NCBI RefSeq assembly: GCF_029873635.1
Contig: NC_080423.1
Coordinates: 87,837,191 to 87,901,190, forward strand
Origin: Malania oleifera
Taxonomy: Eukaryota > Streptophyta > Magnoliopsida > Santalales > Ximeniaceae
DNA: 64,000 nucleotides
Reading direction: 5' to 3'
Below, one piece after another: positions 10,718-23,300 of this stretch; the stretch's first letter is position 1; each line of letters opens with the position of its first letter. The translations under genes were made by a program, and so were the position numbers. The notes beneath the pieces were generated by a model. It was not told the origin of the DNA, ran no database searches, and saw only the letters and a list, made by a program, of their open reading frames with translations.

Positions 10718-12752
10718 TGTTGACTTTGGTGCAATCCCAAGAGGGGGGTGAATTAGTATTTTAAAAATTAATCCCCTAGGTCAATCAACCAGCAACAATA
10801 TTACACAAACCTAAGGTCAATCTAGTGTGGATAAAATAAATCAATGTATATTCAACAGAAATTAAACTGCACAAGTAATCTAATTAAGTATGCACAATAA
10901 AGCTCTAAAGAGAGATGACACTAGATATGTTATTAAGGTTTGGAAAATAGCATACGTCCCCGCCTTGGCTCACCAACATAAGGATTATACTAAAGCTCAC
11001 TTAACGGGTGGAACAACACCTTAATACAACCAGGTAAATTAGCACAGGACTGACCTCAACCTTTACAACCAATCCTTCCGGACTGGATTACTGCCCTCTC
11101 AAGCCACGCCTAGAATACAACCAATATTCAAAACAAGATGCGTAGAAATATTATGCTTCTCAATCAAGCAGATTTGCACCAGTAATAATCAAAGCACAAC
11201 AATAATGTATGAATAATAAGCTCAATGGTGTATATGTGCAATCAACACTCAAAGTAAAGATTATCTCAAATTTAAGCACAAGAGTGTATGTAAATGCTAA
11301 TCTTTGAAACTATGTTTAGATAAAAATTTCAATCACAGTTTTAGGGTTTCAAAGATTTGTACAAAGAGTAATACAAATATCTTAAAAAATATTTTCTCAA
11401 TATCAAAACATAAGGAAATATTCAAATCTGTGCTTGTAAAACGATTTTTGCACACACAAACATATGAGCTAAGGTGTCTTGTAATATGAGTGCAAAGACC
11501 TATTAGCTCTAAGTTTTTTCACTCAAAAGATTTATTAAATTAAATCTGGAGGGAAAACAAAGCTCAACCCTCAATCCAAAAATCAACAATGTAATGAACA
11601 AATGAGGGTTCCTAGCAATAACACACAATAAATAACACTCACATGACTAGATTTCTCAAAGGAATGGTAGTATATGAGTGTATAGAACTTGTATGAGAAA
11701 ATAGGGCTTAGAAAATTTCAGAGAATTTTTTGTTTAACCAATGTGCTAATTACTTTCTAATCCAAGCAAATGAACCCTTATATATAGAGAATGTTAAAAT
11801 TATAACCGTTGGGGATACATAGGGTATTATTAAATTTGTTTTAAAACTATTTAGGAAATTTAACCATGATTAACTTAAAAAAACCATGGTAAAAAAATGA
11901 ACAACTCGAAAGTTTCGGTCGTCTGAGCTAAGGTTCGGTCGCCCGAACGGACACAATAGAAAAAGTCAAATTTGAACTTCGGGTTCTTGAATAAGGGTTT
12001 AATTTGCTGACTAAGGCGATTTTCCATTCTGTCAGAAGTTCGGTTGCCTAGTCTCAAGCTTGGTCTGTCGAACTTGAACATTCGGTCGCCCGGGGGTATT
12101 TTGAACGTGAAGTTCAGGCACCCGAGTTGGTGGAAAAGGTAAGGATGGACGTTCAGTTGACCGAGGACGGTGGTGCCCTTTTTGGTTCGATCGCCCGAAG
12201 TCTGGTCAACTGTTTGACCTTTCAACGGTTCGGCCGACCAAGGTGTTTTGAACCCCAAGGTTCGATCGCCCGAAACCCTATTCTTTTAGCCCTTTAAGTC
12301 CTGTTTTAATTCAATTGATTCCCTTGATATTTATGTGATTTTAGGGAGAATCTTACGGGTAAGTGTAAGGACCTAGGGTCATTTATAAGGTTTTACGCAT
12401 TTTAACTTAGCCTAAAAAACCTGGCGTCAGTCGATCGAAGTCTTGTCTAAGGTCTCTCGATTTCCAAGTGATGTGTAGGGACCTAGGGTCGTTTTAAGGC
12501 CTTTGAGCTTATTAATTCCTACATGCATGATATGCAATAATTATTACAGACCTTTCCTACATTACTATTACAGACCTGAAATGAACATAATATAAAATTA
12601 CAATGAGTGAATCTTCTAGGTCTTCTTTTCCTTTAAGATAACATGTGCCATCATACAATCTTACTAATAGGAACCTGCATACAAACTTGATAGATATTAA
12701 ATGACGGAGTATTTGCCATAATCAAAATCGGGTATGACCTATAAAGTCAACA
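10718..12752 (-). mobile_element. Solo LTR C, SIRE-like copia type, 2035 bp
   Basis: The ends are TGTTGACTTT and its exact inverted copy AAAGTCAACA. The flanks are GATAT and TATAT, a 5-bp target duplication with one mismatch. The left end contains the block GGTGCAATCCCAAGAGG, which reverse-complements to a common LTR end of plant copia elements, so the LTR reads leftward. Minus-strand TATA at 11779-11787. An array of imperfect TTCGG/CCGAA palindromes lies at 11911-12276, upstream of the TATA box in the direction of reading. No internal region, so a recombined solo LTR. Confidence 0.82.
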
Positions 12753-12764
12753 TATATAAGCTCA

Positions 12765-13450
12765 GATGGAGCCGATTATTTAAACTAATAATTGTAGGCA
12801 CTAGCTCAAATTGAGTCAATTACTGTATAGTCTAGCTTGGATTGAGCTGATTGTCGTAAACTTCGGCTCGTATTGAATCGAATGGTGAACAAATCAGCTC
12901 GGGTTGAACCAAACTAAGAAGTTTAGATCAAGTTGATAGTGAATGTATCAACTCGGCATTGAGTTGAACATTGATGCATCGGGCTTAGATTGAGCTGAAC
13001 AATGAAGGCACCAGCTCAAATTGAGTCGAATAGTGAATGTATCGGCTCAGATTGAGTCAGACACTAAATCAATCAGCTTGGATTGGGCCATATGCCGAAA
13101 TGACCTTTCGAGCAAAACAATGAAGGAATCAGCTCAGACTGAGCCAAACAGTGAATGTTCCAACTCAGATTGAGTCGAACATTGGTGCACTCAGTTCGGA
13201 TTTGGCTGTATGTTGAAATAGCCATCCGTGTCGAACAATGAAGGTATTGGTTCGGACTGAGCCAAATAGTGAATGTACAGACTTGAATTGAGCCGAACAC
13301 TGATGCACCCGGCTTGGATTGAGTCGTATGTTGAAGTGACCATTTGAGCCAAATAGTGAAGGAATGGACTAGGATTGAGCCAGACAAGAAAACAATCAGC
13401 TTAGATAGAGCCAACTCATACGGTAACCAGCTCAACAAACAACACCCAAA
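12765..13450 (+). repeat. Tandem repeat array of about 118 bp within LTR G
   Basis: The landmark TGAA(GG/CA) recurs at 12886, 13002, 13121, 13239 and 13357, giving periods of 116, 119, 118 and 118. Each unit holds several copies of a shorter module around AGCTCGGATTGAGCCGAA, many with AGCTC and GAGCT arms. A further piece of the array lies at about 10590-10700, left of the solo LTR. Confidence 0.8.
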
Positions 13451-14040
13451 TTTAATTGGTCACCCAATAACTAGCTTAAATTACGATGGAAGCTTGTATA
13501 ACGGACCTCGAAACATTTTTGAATAAAAGAAACTTGTTTCAAAAATTTAAGAGAAAAGAGGGGGGGGGGGGAGAACTAATATACCCAAAATTAATAGACT
13601 CATTCACGAAGGGACACGGCTACGAAACTACCATTAACACCCTTGTATAACCGACATGTTAAAGTCAACATGCATATTCATGAAGGAAAACAATTATAAA
13701 ACCGCAAATAAAACCCTCACATAAATGCGCTTAAATTATCTGTATTCCCTATAAACACAATAATGTGTCCATAAATGTTAAATTGAAAGAGGGTCAACCT
13801 CCACCACTATAAAAGGGTACTCCAAGAGGAGATAAACATATCATTTTTACATACTTTTCTATTATTGCCGCAATCGAAAGCTTCCCACAATTTACAACTT
13901 AAGCATTGAAGTGATCCTTCGAAGTATATCCTGGGTCCTCTAGATCATTTATGTTTGGTTTTTTTCAAGTGGTCGCGGTCAAAGGACATTTCACGAAACT
14001 GTTCGATTTTTGGTAGCAACAATATCTTTAATTAATTGAT

Positions 14041-14596
14041 TGAAGTAAAATGACAACCCTTGTGTATCATAAAGGGTCTCCAACATTATACAAATAATTC
14101 ATGATATTTATGAAGAATAATTAATTTTTTTCACTCCTTTCTTTCTTTTTTATCTTTTCTTTTTAATTTATCGTTGATTTTCTTGATTCTTATAGACACC
14201 CTTTGTATATGTAAATTTTTATCATTCTAAAAAGACATTAATGGTGAGGTCATCCTCTACATGTGTCGAACAATCCCACATTTCAATAAGGAGATCAAGA
14301 AATTCAAACAAAATCATAAACAATATTTCTGCTTTAGTGTTTTTTGGTGATTAGACAGAAAATATAGTAATCATGGTTGTCACCACTCAGAACTCATCAT
14401 CACTCAAATGGTTCAGCTTGTCTTCACGTTTGTCCTGCAGATTCTTTTAACATCAATCCATCTACATATTTGTCCATTATATATATACACATCTGCATTC
14501 AGGTAACCGATCAGATCCAAAATTCTAAAGGAGATGGACTACCAGCAAGCTGTCAGAGTTAATTCGTATACGCATGCATGAGCTATACATTACGCC

Positions 14597-14632
<36 letters not shown>

Positions 14633-14990
14633 GTGCATGATGAGCAGGTTTAATTAATCTGGCACCATGTGAGATAATTATAAGCTCTCGAACATGGAAG
14701 GGAAATGACAGTGGGACTGGGGTAAAGATCGAGTCAGAGATTATGGGAATAATTGTAAAGATGGAATCTTAATTGGGAGGGTGGGGGTGGGGTGTTGGGA
14801 TTTGGCAATTGGCAATTGGCCATATATAAACATAATGGTGGCCTAATGATCAAAGTTAAATAATTAACACTGTTCCTTTTACACTGGGGCCTAATAATCA
14901 AAGTTAAATTATTAACATTGTTCCTTTTATTATATTCTGCATCTCTCATCACATGCATTTTGACTCTCCATGCTCAATAAGTAGGTGGCA

Positions 14991-15037
<47 letters not shown>

Positions 15038-15570
15038 TAAGAAAATATCATTATTATCATCATCGTGATAATTTTTTTTGACCATAATAGTTTGGTATTC
15101 ATACTATATAATGGAAAATAATTTATTTTTCATCCTATACAAGTCCTTGCCATCACTTCTCAAGTTTCAAAATTGAGATCTTTGATATAGAATTTCAAGG
15201 GCAGAATAATATTATATACAGTAGTTGTTATGCACGCACTTAAGTGATTGATGAGGTAATTAATTTGGAAAAAAACTTTGAAAGGTCGTTAAGGGCATTT
15301 TTAACTTTTGAAAAAAAATGGAGATGGAAGTATTATTGCTCTCATAAACAATATTCTTTCAATGTTCTGTTAAAATAAACTTTTTAGACTAACACACATA
15401 AAAATCTTCTTTACCAAAAGTCTATTGAGTATTGCACTAATCTTTATTAAAGAAGTCACTACTCAACAATCTTAGTTTAATTTTAGTTAGGTCTAACATA
15501 CATAAAACCCTCCTACACAATCCTACACTACTACTACTGCGACTAATAATACTAGTTCTACCACTACAAC

Positions 15571-15608
<38 letters not shown>

Positions 15609-16226
15609 CTTGATCACTATCATCATCGTAAAAGGCTAGTACTTGTTAAAATTATTATTATTACTATTATTTGTTATTGTTATAAATCTTACCACATCTA
15701 TAATATTTTTTTTCATTATTATAATTAAATAATTAATGTTGTTATTTAGTTTTAGTTACGATTGTTATTATTAAAATCTATTATAATTATTATATATACA
15801 TACATATGCACATTACAAGTATACCAATATTAATTTGATATGATGATCTTACTAAAATAACATTAAGATATCCATGTTATTTTTATGTTAATTCCTAAGT
15901 TTTTGAGGGGACCAAACTAAATAAGATATTGATTGATATTGATCCTACAGAGTAAAAGTAATTAATTTGTGAAAGTTATTTTAGGATGATATTTAGAAAA
16001 ACTTGAGCGAATTAAGCATCCACTTAGAATAAAGTGTGATAATAACTCTATTTCTAACCGTATTAAGGATTGAATGTGTTGGGGTGGCAAAACGGGTCAA
16101 TGCTAAGTGATTCTTGATTCGGGCATTTAAACTAAGTTTTGATTCAAGCAGGAATGGTCTGATTATATTCAGGTCAATCCAAACCCAATTCAATAACTTA
16201 AAGGATTAGGTATATATGTTCGAGTT
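14041..16226. other. AT-rich intergenic DNA with microsatellites
   Basis: No gene is seen. It holds (TA)n at about 14602-14629 and 14995-15033, (AAT)n at about 15567-15606, and a two-copy 48-bp tandem duplication at about 14840-14935 (landmark GCCTAAT at 14841 and 14889). From about 16080 the text resembles the edge of a MITE-like element (GGGTGGCAAAACGGGTC), whose possible continuation lies after the next LTR. Confidence 0.6.
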
Positions 16227-17969
16227 TGTAACAACCTACTTAACTTCTACATTATAAATCACACAAAAAAATACCTCTCAATAAGGGAAAAAAAACTAAA
16301 TACAGTTGCGTGATAATATGAATATTTAGTACTATAGTAGATATACAATACATTTCACATGCTAGAAAATACTGAACATCACACGATTATGTAAACATAT
16401 AATTTCATAATTCTAATAAATCATACTGTTCATAACTTGTCTAGTATAACTAATAATATTGAAATTTACTCAGGATGTATAGTTAGCTGATATCATGTAT
16501 TACCCCCCATGACGGGTTGTGCAGCCCCAAAGGTGGACCCGACAATGGCTGGCCGACCACTGTTAAGTCAAAAATGTATATAAGTATGATGGACCCTCCA
16601 CACCCAGGTCCGGATTGTCAGGTGGACATCTACAACTCTACACTAAAAGCCACATCGATTATCTATCTCCCACCCCCTCTACTAGCAAGGGCGGTTAGCA
16701 CAAGTCTGAACTGTAATAATCTGATTTGTATAGCTATGGTACCGTGCTTTTGAAACTGAACTGAACTATCATCCGGATTTTGATAACATATAATACATGA
16801 TAATATAGTGTTTAACGTAAATAAATTGATAACATTTTCTGTAATGACATAAATAAATACGGCCTTGCACCGATTACTTTCATATATGCGGCCTTGCGCC
16901 AAAATCATTCATAAATACGGCCTTACACCGAAATCATACATAATACACGACCTTGCACCGACTATCAGTCACGGCCTTGCACCGAACTTTTCATACATAT
17001 CAATCTAAATAAATAATTTGTTTATCATATATTTTAAAATCATAATGTACTGCATTATTTTATAATATTTGAAAATTACTGAAATATACTTTATTTGCAA
17101 AATTGCTTTGACATCATATAATTTGGGTAAAAATAATATTCATGCCACACAATGCTGAATAAAATTATACATTCTATGCTGAAATCATATTTTCTGACAT
17201 TTTATACTAAAAACATACATTCTAGTGTAATAGCAGTATTTTCTCAAATATACATTTTCTTAGTGATACTCACATATAATACATGCTTTTTGAACATAAA
17301 TCTACTAATAATTTCAAAATAATTTTCATGAAAAAATTATCGTTTTAGTGTATTCCCTGATTTCTGGAAAGAACCCTCTATAGTATACTGGTCCTGCACC
17401 CATAGGGTTTCGTTCAGTACCTTGAAATCAACATCTCTTAGAACTAAACTTTAGTATTTCTTCAACTACTACATTTTCTACAACTGCAAGGAAAGCAAAA
17501 ACTAAATAAAAAGTCTTACCCTGAGTTTGGGATGAAATCCAAATTGACTCCACCAGTGATCCACTCTAACAGATTTGTAGAAAACTTTCCCAGGAGTGTC
17601 GTGGTGGTTTCAGATCGTCGAACTGACGAGAATCTGAACCAAAATCTTAGAGAGAAGGAAGGAGGGATGAATGGAGGAGAGAGAGGGAAGTTGGTGCGTC
17701 AAAATTCAGCAAAAAAATGAAGTTTGGACTATTTATACATTGACCTTTGTCGACGAGCCACATCACTTCGTCGACGAGGTCAAGAAGGAAATTTGTCGAC
17801 GAATGCTATTCCCCGTCGACGAAATTCACAATTGAAAAAAATAATCTCTCGGTATCTTCTCGTTGACGAAGCGCGCCCTCGTCGGCGAGGTTTGCTATCA
17901 CCCCCTTTTATAATTTCCATTTTCCTCTCTCTTTATTATTTAAATACCATTATTCTTTGGATCTTTACA
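16227..17969 (-). mobile_element. Gypsy-like LTR E, reverse orientation, probably solo
   Basis: Read on the minus strand it begins TGTAAAGATCC (17969), has CGTCGACG palindromes at 17749-17891, a TATA box (TATAAATA) at 17730-17737, a purine-rich leader and a splice-donor-like CAGGGTAAGAC, then ends near 16227 in GGTTGTTACA. This mirrors the layout of the gypsy LTR at 8567-10416. Five units built on ACGGCCTTGCACCGA lie at about 16859-16990. No internal region and no clear target duplication, so the left edge is less certain than the right. Confidence 0.62.
16859..16990. repeat. Short tandem repeat, five units around ACGGCCTTGCACCGA
   Basis: Five diverged units spaced about 25-35 bases apart, separated by AT-rich linkers with CATAAATA or similar. 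They lie in the R/U5 side of LTR E. The first gypsy LTR and the giant LTRs at 41748-47343 have other repeats containing GGCC at a similar place. Confidence 0.75.
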
Positions 17970-18521
17970 GGCTATGTACTCGGTTTAAAATAGAATCACA
18001 TGCTTTAATTAATTGTACAAGTTGAATTTTATGTTTTACTTTCCATTTTATGAATGAGTCAATCCAAACCCAATATGTTTAGGTCTCACTTATTGCCCAA
18101 TTTGAATCCAAACTATTGATCCATTTTTTCACTCCTATTTTTGTGACACAACAAGCACATATTTGATTATCAAGGCTCTTACTAAGGGCTAGCTTGTTTT
18201 TTTCTCCCCTCTTGCAACATTTTTTATTTAATCTTTGCTAAATGTTTAATAATTGCTAATCTTGTTTGCAATTTTAAAAATATTTTAAAAAATGAGAGAA
18301 TTTTCTTTTTCATGTTAATTTGATTATTACCCAGCAAATTAAGTAGTGAAAAAGAAAAAAAAAGTGTATGATAAATTAACTAAAAATTTTTTTATTCTTA
18401 GTCTTCGGTCATACATTTTTATCAAATTTTTATTTTTAATAAGCTTTTGATATAAAGAGAAAAAAAAATTGATATATATCTTCTTTTACTTTTCTTTCTC
18501 AAATAAAACCTAACTTGATTT

Positions 18522-18735
18522 GTCCAACCAAGTTAGGTAACATGATAAGGGCGACTTATGACTTCGATGACCCGAAAGTTACGGATTTGATTCTTTCTTG
18601 AGAATTTATTTCGGTGAATTACCAGAGGTGCATCAATGGGCGGACGACTTTCACGTCTCGATTTGGTGCCGCAACATAGTGTCCAAAGTGGTGCGATTGT
18701 AACTGGAGTTCTCAAGTTATTAAAAAAAAAAAACT
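18522..18735 (+). mobile_element. SINE-like retroelement with poly(A) tail
   Basis: About 214 bases ending in a run of 12 A, flanked by the similar 13-mers CCTAACTTGATTT (18509-18521) and CCTAGCTTGATCT (18736-18748), a likely target duplication. Box-A-like (AACCAAGTTAGG, about 18526) and box-B-like (GGATTTGATTC, about 18574) sequences suggest a tRNA-derived head transcribed by RNA polymerase III. The boxes are degenerate and I cannot name the family. Confidence 0.45.
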
Positions 18736-19535
18736 CCTAGCTTGATCTAAATGACGTAGTTTTATACAAAGAGTAGGGGGGGGGGGGGGGCTGGGGATTT
18801 TTTTTTTTTTTTTAAGAAAAGAAAAAGCTCTCCTCAATACCCTGCAAAGTGTGAATGGAAGAAGTTAGTAATTAACATGTGATGAGGTGGGTAATTAATT
18901 AAACACATGAATTAAATGAATTGAAGTAAAATCTAAACAGCTACCTCCAAAGATCTTCCTATGAAGACGTGAGAGGCATCTCTGACCCCAAGAGTTGAAT
19001 GGAAGTGGAGTTGGAAAAGACTGGCCACTTGAGGGAAAGTGGGTCTAGTAAGAATGACAATTAATTAGTACAATTATGAAGCTCCCTCCTCAAACCCTAC
19101 TTACCACCACTTTTCATTAAAAGGTTGCAGACTGATTGCAATGATATATAATAAAATATTTAAACTTGTGGTTGTTATTATTATTACTAGTGAACACCAT
19201 TAAAAATAATTAAATTATAGAACTGTAAATGAATTAAATTCCAATTCATCTCTGTAAGGTGTTGTGCTACCATGAATTATTTTTTCTTTTCATATATTTC
19301 AACTCTTTCTTGGTAGTTTCGAAATGGAAAAGAGAAAATGGTCAAGTTTCAGAAAATGCATCTTCAATGATTTCTCGACTAAATAGACTTGAGAGTGGAC
19401 CCTACATTCACGTGAGCAGTATGTTCTATTTCTAATCAAGACATTATCGGAAAATTATCTGAAGATATACTTTGAATACTGCCATTTGAGAATCGCAACT
19501 CAGAAAAAATACATCTCTGGTGATGTTTCAGTTAT
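18736..19535. other. Intergenic DNA, no gene seen
   Basis: After the SINE-like element comes a run of 15 G (about 18776-18790) followed by a long T run. The rest is AT-rich with no reading frame or repeat that I recognise. Confidence 0.6.
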
Positions 19536-19886
19536 TGTTGAAAATTAAACTTGATGGTGGCAGTAAAATTTGACAATGGGAGATCCCCCAACCTAACCTA
19601 ATTTGTTGAAAATGTTGAGCTGCGGCAACTACCTCCACCAACACCAACCTACTTATTTGAATTTAATCCTACCTACCATTCATCCTTTGCTATATATAGA
19701 TTTGTGTGTGTGCGTGTAATGTAATATGTGGTGTAGAGAGGGACATTAACCGGTGAGAGAATAGATTTTGTATTTTGGAGAATTCCTCTGTAATTTTTTC
19801 AGATTGAAATCAATTGAGTGTTTGTGTGCAATTCCTCATTGAGTTAAATCACAACTAGTGATTGAGTGAGTCCCCTTCACCCATCA
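19536..19886 (+). repeat. 5' LTR of copia copy 1 (351 bp)
   Basis: It starts TGTTGAAAATTAAACTTG and ends CCCATCA, and aligns with both LTRs of copy 2. A TATA-like CTATATATAG lies near 19691. The primer site TGGTATTAGAGC follows at 19888-19899, one base from the plant tRNA-iMet complement. Confidence 0.9.
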
Positions 19887-20330
19887 ATGGTATTAGAGCA
19901 TCTGGTTTGTCGAAATTCGCCAAACAGAAGCGAACAAAGGGGAATTCGTATTTTTTTTTTTTTTCCAAATTTGAAGTTGCTCAAAATCAATTTTTGAGCA
20001 TATCATCATGTAGGTTGCATTGAGATGAGTCTATAGGTGAAAACTGCATCTCAAACGGAGACCGGGAGCCTCTACACGCAGTGCGTAGCCGGCCGATTTA
20101 GCATCATCTTCATATGCGGCATGCGTCGGCGAGACTGTTGACTGACGAAGTCACGCGCTTCACGTGCCCGCATGCGTCGTATTCCCCCGAATGACGTGAT
20201 CCGACCCGTAAACCCGATTCATAACGCAACCTAGCAACCAGTAACTTGGATCCAGACCCGCGAGCTTAACCTGACTTGGCTGATCGACCCGCGTCTAGTC
20301 GCCGACACATGGCACACCTAGGGTACGCCA

Positions 20331-23300
20331 TGTTGGCCTTATAAGGCTTAAAATCTTATTTTGATGATAACAAACAAGAGGAGCTTAACATATTTTGTTA
20401 AGTGATGATATTTCAGGATTCAAGTATGTGAACACAAAGTCAAATACTCATAACGATGATTCAAAGCTTATATTTCAAAGAAAGATGATCAAATGAAGCT
20501 TAAAGAGTTAACAACATGGATTATAAGATGATATTTTAAACTTGAAAATCATGAGAGAATGGATGTTAAAGAGGACTTGCTAAAAACTTAAAGTATTTTA
20601 AAACTTGAAGACAAGATGGAACTCAAAGAAAAAAAAACATAAAGACTTAAGAGTTTAGAATGTCAAAATGTCATAAGAAGTCTTTATGTAAGTACTTCAC
20701 ATTTAAATATCTTTTGAAGTATTTTTGAAGCTCTTTTAGGGTTAATTATGGACTTAGAGACCTTACTTCAAAACCCAAAAAATGTTTTATAAATACTCAA
20801 AGCAAGAGAGCAAAAAATATTTTGAAAACTAAAGTGGAAAACTGAATTTTAGTATGCCTAGTCGAGTCAGGTATACCCTTAGAAGACTGAAGATGCACCT
20901 TTAAAAGCCTGAAGTTTTACTCCAGAAGTCTGAAGCATTTCCTCAGAAGACTTAAGATTTAGTTCAGTCTTCTGAAAATTTATCTGTTGAAACACAGAAC
21001 GGGCAAAACACCCTTAGAAGACTAAACCTTCAGTTCAGTCGTTTGACCTGAGACTTCAGAAGACTAAACCTGAAGTTCAATTGTCTAACCCTATGTCCAG
21101 ACTTAATTTTTCAAAGTATTAAGGAACATTAGAAGACTGAACCCGAAAGTTCAGTCGTATGAACACTGTTAATAGTAAATTTTTTAAAATGTTTTAAATT
21201 TCAAATAAAGGTTTCTTGAGCCCCAAAATTAATGAAAACTTGGAAGATACTCCAAATAAACTTGGGCATCACGAAACACTTTTAGAAGCCTATAAATACA
21301 TGGTTTTGCAAATCAAAATATACCAAAAATAAAAGAATGGAAAAATCTATTTTTGCTAAAAGCTATCTTGCTGCACTCGCTTGCTCACTCAATTGAAAAA
21401 TCTAAATTGCTAAATTTCTCAGTTGCTGATCCATCCTACTCTTAGTTCCTACTGCTGATATTCATCTAGAGAAAGAATTGGTGAATTCTAAATTGAGCTT
21501 CAATTGTATTTCATATTGATATTTGAATATTGAAGTGCATAGTATTTTAATTGTGCTAATCTGCTCTTTGTGAGAGTATTCTAGTATGTAGAAGTTATTT
21601 CTTATTTTTTGTAGTTCCTTGGACGATTCTAAGTTGTTAGATCATTGACCAAGCGTGGGGTATCGCTTGGAGAGGTGATTACTCTAGTCTATTGAAGGAG
21701 TGCCCAAGTGTTGGGTATCGCTTAGAGAGGCGTGGCTCTAGCCTAGTGAAGGAGTGTTTGAGCATGAAGGTCTTGTTCCGCCCAAAAAGGAACAGGTATA
21801 GTGGAATCCTTAAGGTGGTTTGCCTAAGGTGAGGACGTAGGCTGCGGATAAGCCAAACCTCGTAAAAACCCTTGTTTCCTTTTCTTTCCCTTACTCTCTT
21901 TATTTTTTAGTATACCTATAAACTGCGTGGATGATTTAATTTCTTGATCATAAATACTACGTAGTTTGGAAATTAAATAAACTAAAGTTTAATTTGCTTT
22001 TGGAATTGCAAAAATCGAAAGGAAGTACGTTGATTGATCAATAATTTGCGAAAATCATAAGGGAGTATGTTGATTGGTTAACACTCAAAGACTCTTTAAC
22101 TAAAAGTTTATTTAAAGTCTAAGCTTTTGGGAAAAGTGTTGAAGTTTAAATTGTGCATCATATTGAGAAAGTAATTTTGTTGATTTAGGTGCAATCCCAA
22201 GAGGGAGGAGGGTGAGTTGGGTATTTAAAAAATTCCTTCATACTTATTTACCAATTAATCCCTCTTCCTATATTTAACAAATTACTTAACAAGTTTGTGT
22301 GAGATTATTTAACATACATACGTGCAATGTAAATAATGAAGTGCGGTGCGGAAATTAAAAGATAAGGGAAAAGAGAATGCAAACATAGTTTTTACAAGGT
22401 TCAGCCAACCCGGTCTACGTCCTCGCCTTGAGCAACCCACTCAAGGATTCCATTATAATCCCTGCTCCATAAATTGGGACGGAACTTCCCTTACAATCCG
22501 CTACTTACAAGTGGTACAACTTCCTCCTACTCCGTTGCTTACAAGAGATACAACTCTCTCCTCAAACCCGATTCACAACCCAAACTGTGAATACAATGAA
22601 ATCTGTAAAAACACTCAAATTTGCTTCCAAAAAAAGCTAGTGAATACAATTCAAATTCCTAATACACAATCATATGATGAAACTTGAAGCTCATAATGTA
22701 TGAAACGATACATTTGTTTATGGATGAATATGCTTCAGTACACAAATCCCTTTTTATCAAATCTCCCAAAAATATTTATATGAATCAATGCTTTGGAGAA
22801 CTTAGGTTAAATCTTTGAATATAAAAAGAAACTTTGAAGATTGCAAAGATTTCGAACACACTTTATCATGACAATATTTCTCTCAAGTTTTCAACCACGA
22901 TATGATCTTTGTAATATGCAACTTAGTATAAATACGATATGTCCAAAGATCAAAATCCTAATGTAATATATTTCAAAAAATATCCCTTAATAATATATCG
23001 TTATGAACACTAAGGATATTCAAATAAGTAGATTTGTTATATTAAAAATATCAAGTCTTTGAATGAAAACTCACTTGACCCTAAAGTATTTAATCAATAA
23101 CTAAAGCTCTTCTCAAGTGGTAATCTTCTCAAAAATGATTTACTATATGCACACACAAGATCAACCTCTTATCAAATATTCAAAAATCGATTTTGTAAAT
23201 GACAAGCTCTTTAAAAAATGAATATCAACAACTATGTCAGTTTATATGTGAAGAACTCTATGCAACTAACTCTTAACAAGAAGTATGATTTACCAAACCT

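Larger units (their letters stand above)
10417..14040 (+). repeat. Old gypsy-type LTR (G), interrupted by a solo LTR
   Basis: With the solo LTR at 10718-12752 removed, this is one LTR-like sequence. It has short repeats with an AGCTCnnnnnGAGCT core on both sides of the insert, a TATA box (TATAAAAG) at 13808-13815, and a U5-like end near 14010 followed by a possible primer region (TTTTTGGTAGCAACA). No internal coding region follows, so it may be a solo or truncated LTR. Its left part lies beyond the first gypsy element, outside the window. The style suggests the Tat/Ogre side of Ty3/gypsy, as inference. Confidence 0.55.

Noticed and set aside
12765-13450. CRISPR-like array
   Set aside because: The repeats are imperfect, the spacers are not unique and the genome is a plant; this is an LTR tandem repeat.
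16227-16260. TGTAACAACC at 16227 as the start of a plus-strand LTR
   Set aside because: Downstream order (TATA box, leader, splice-donor-like site) reads on the minus strand, so this is better taken as the end of a minus-strand LTR.
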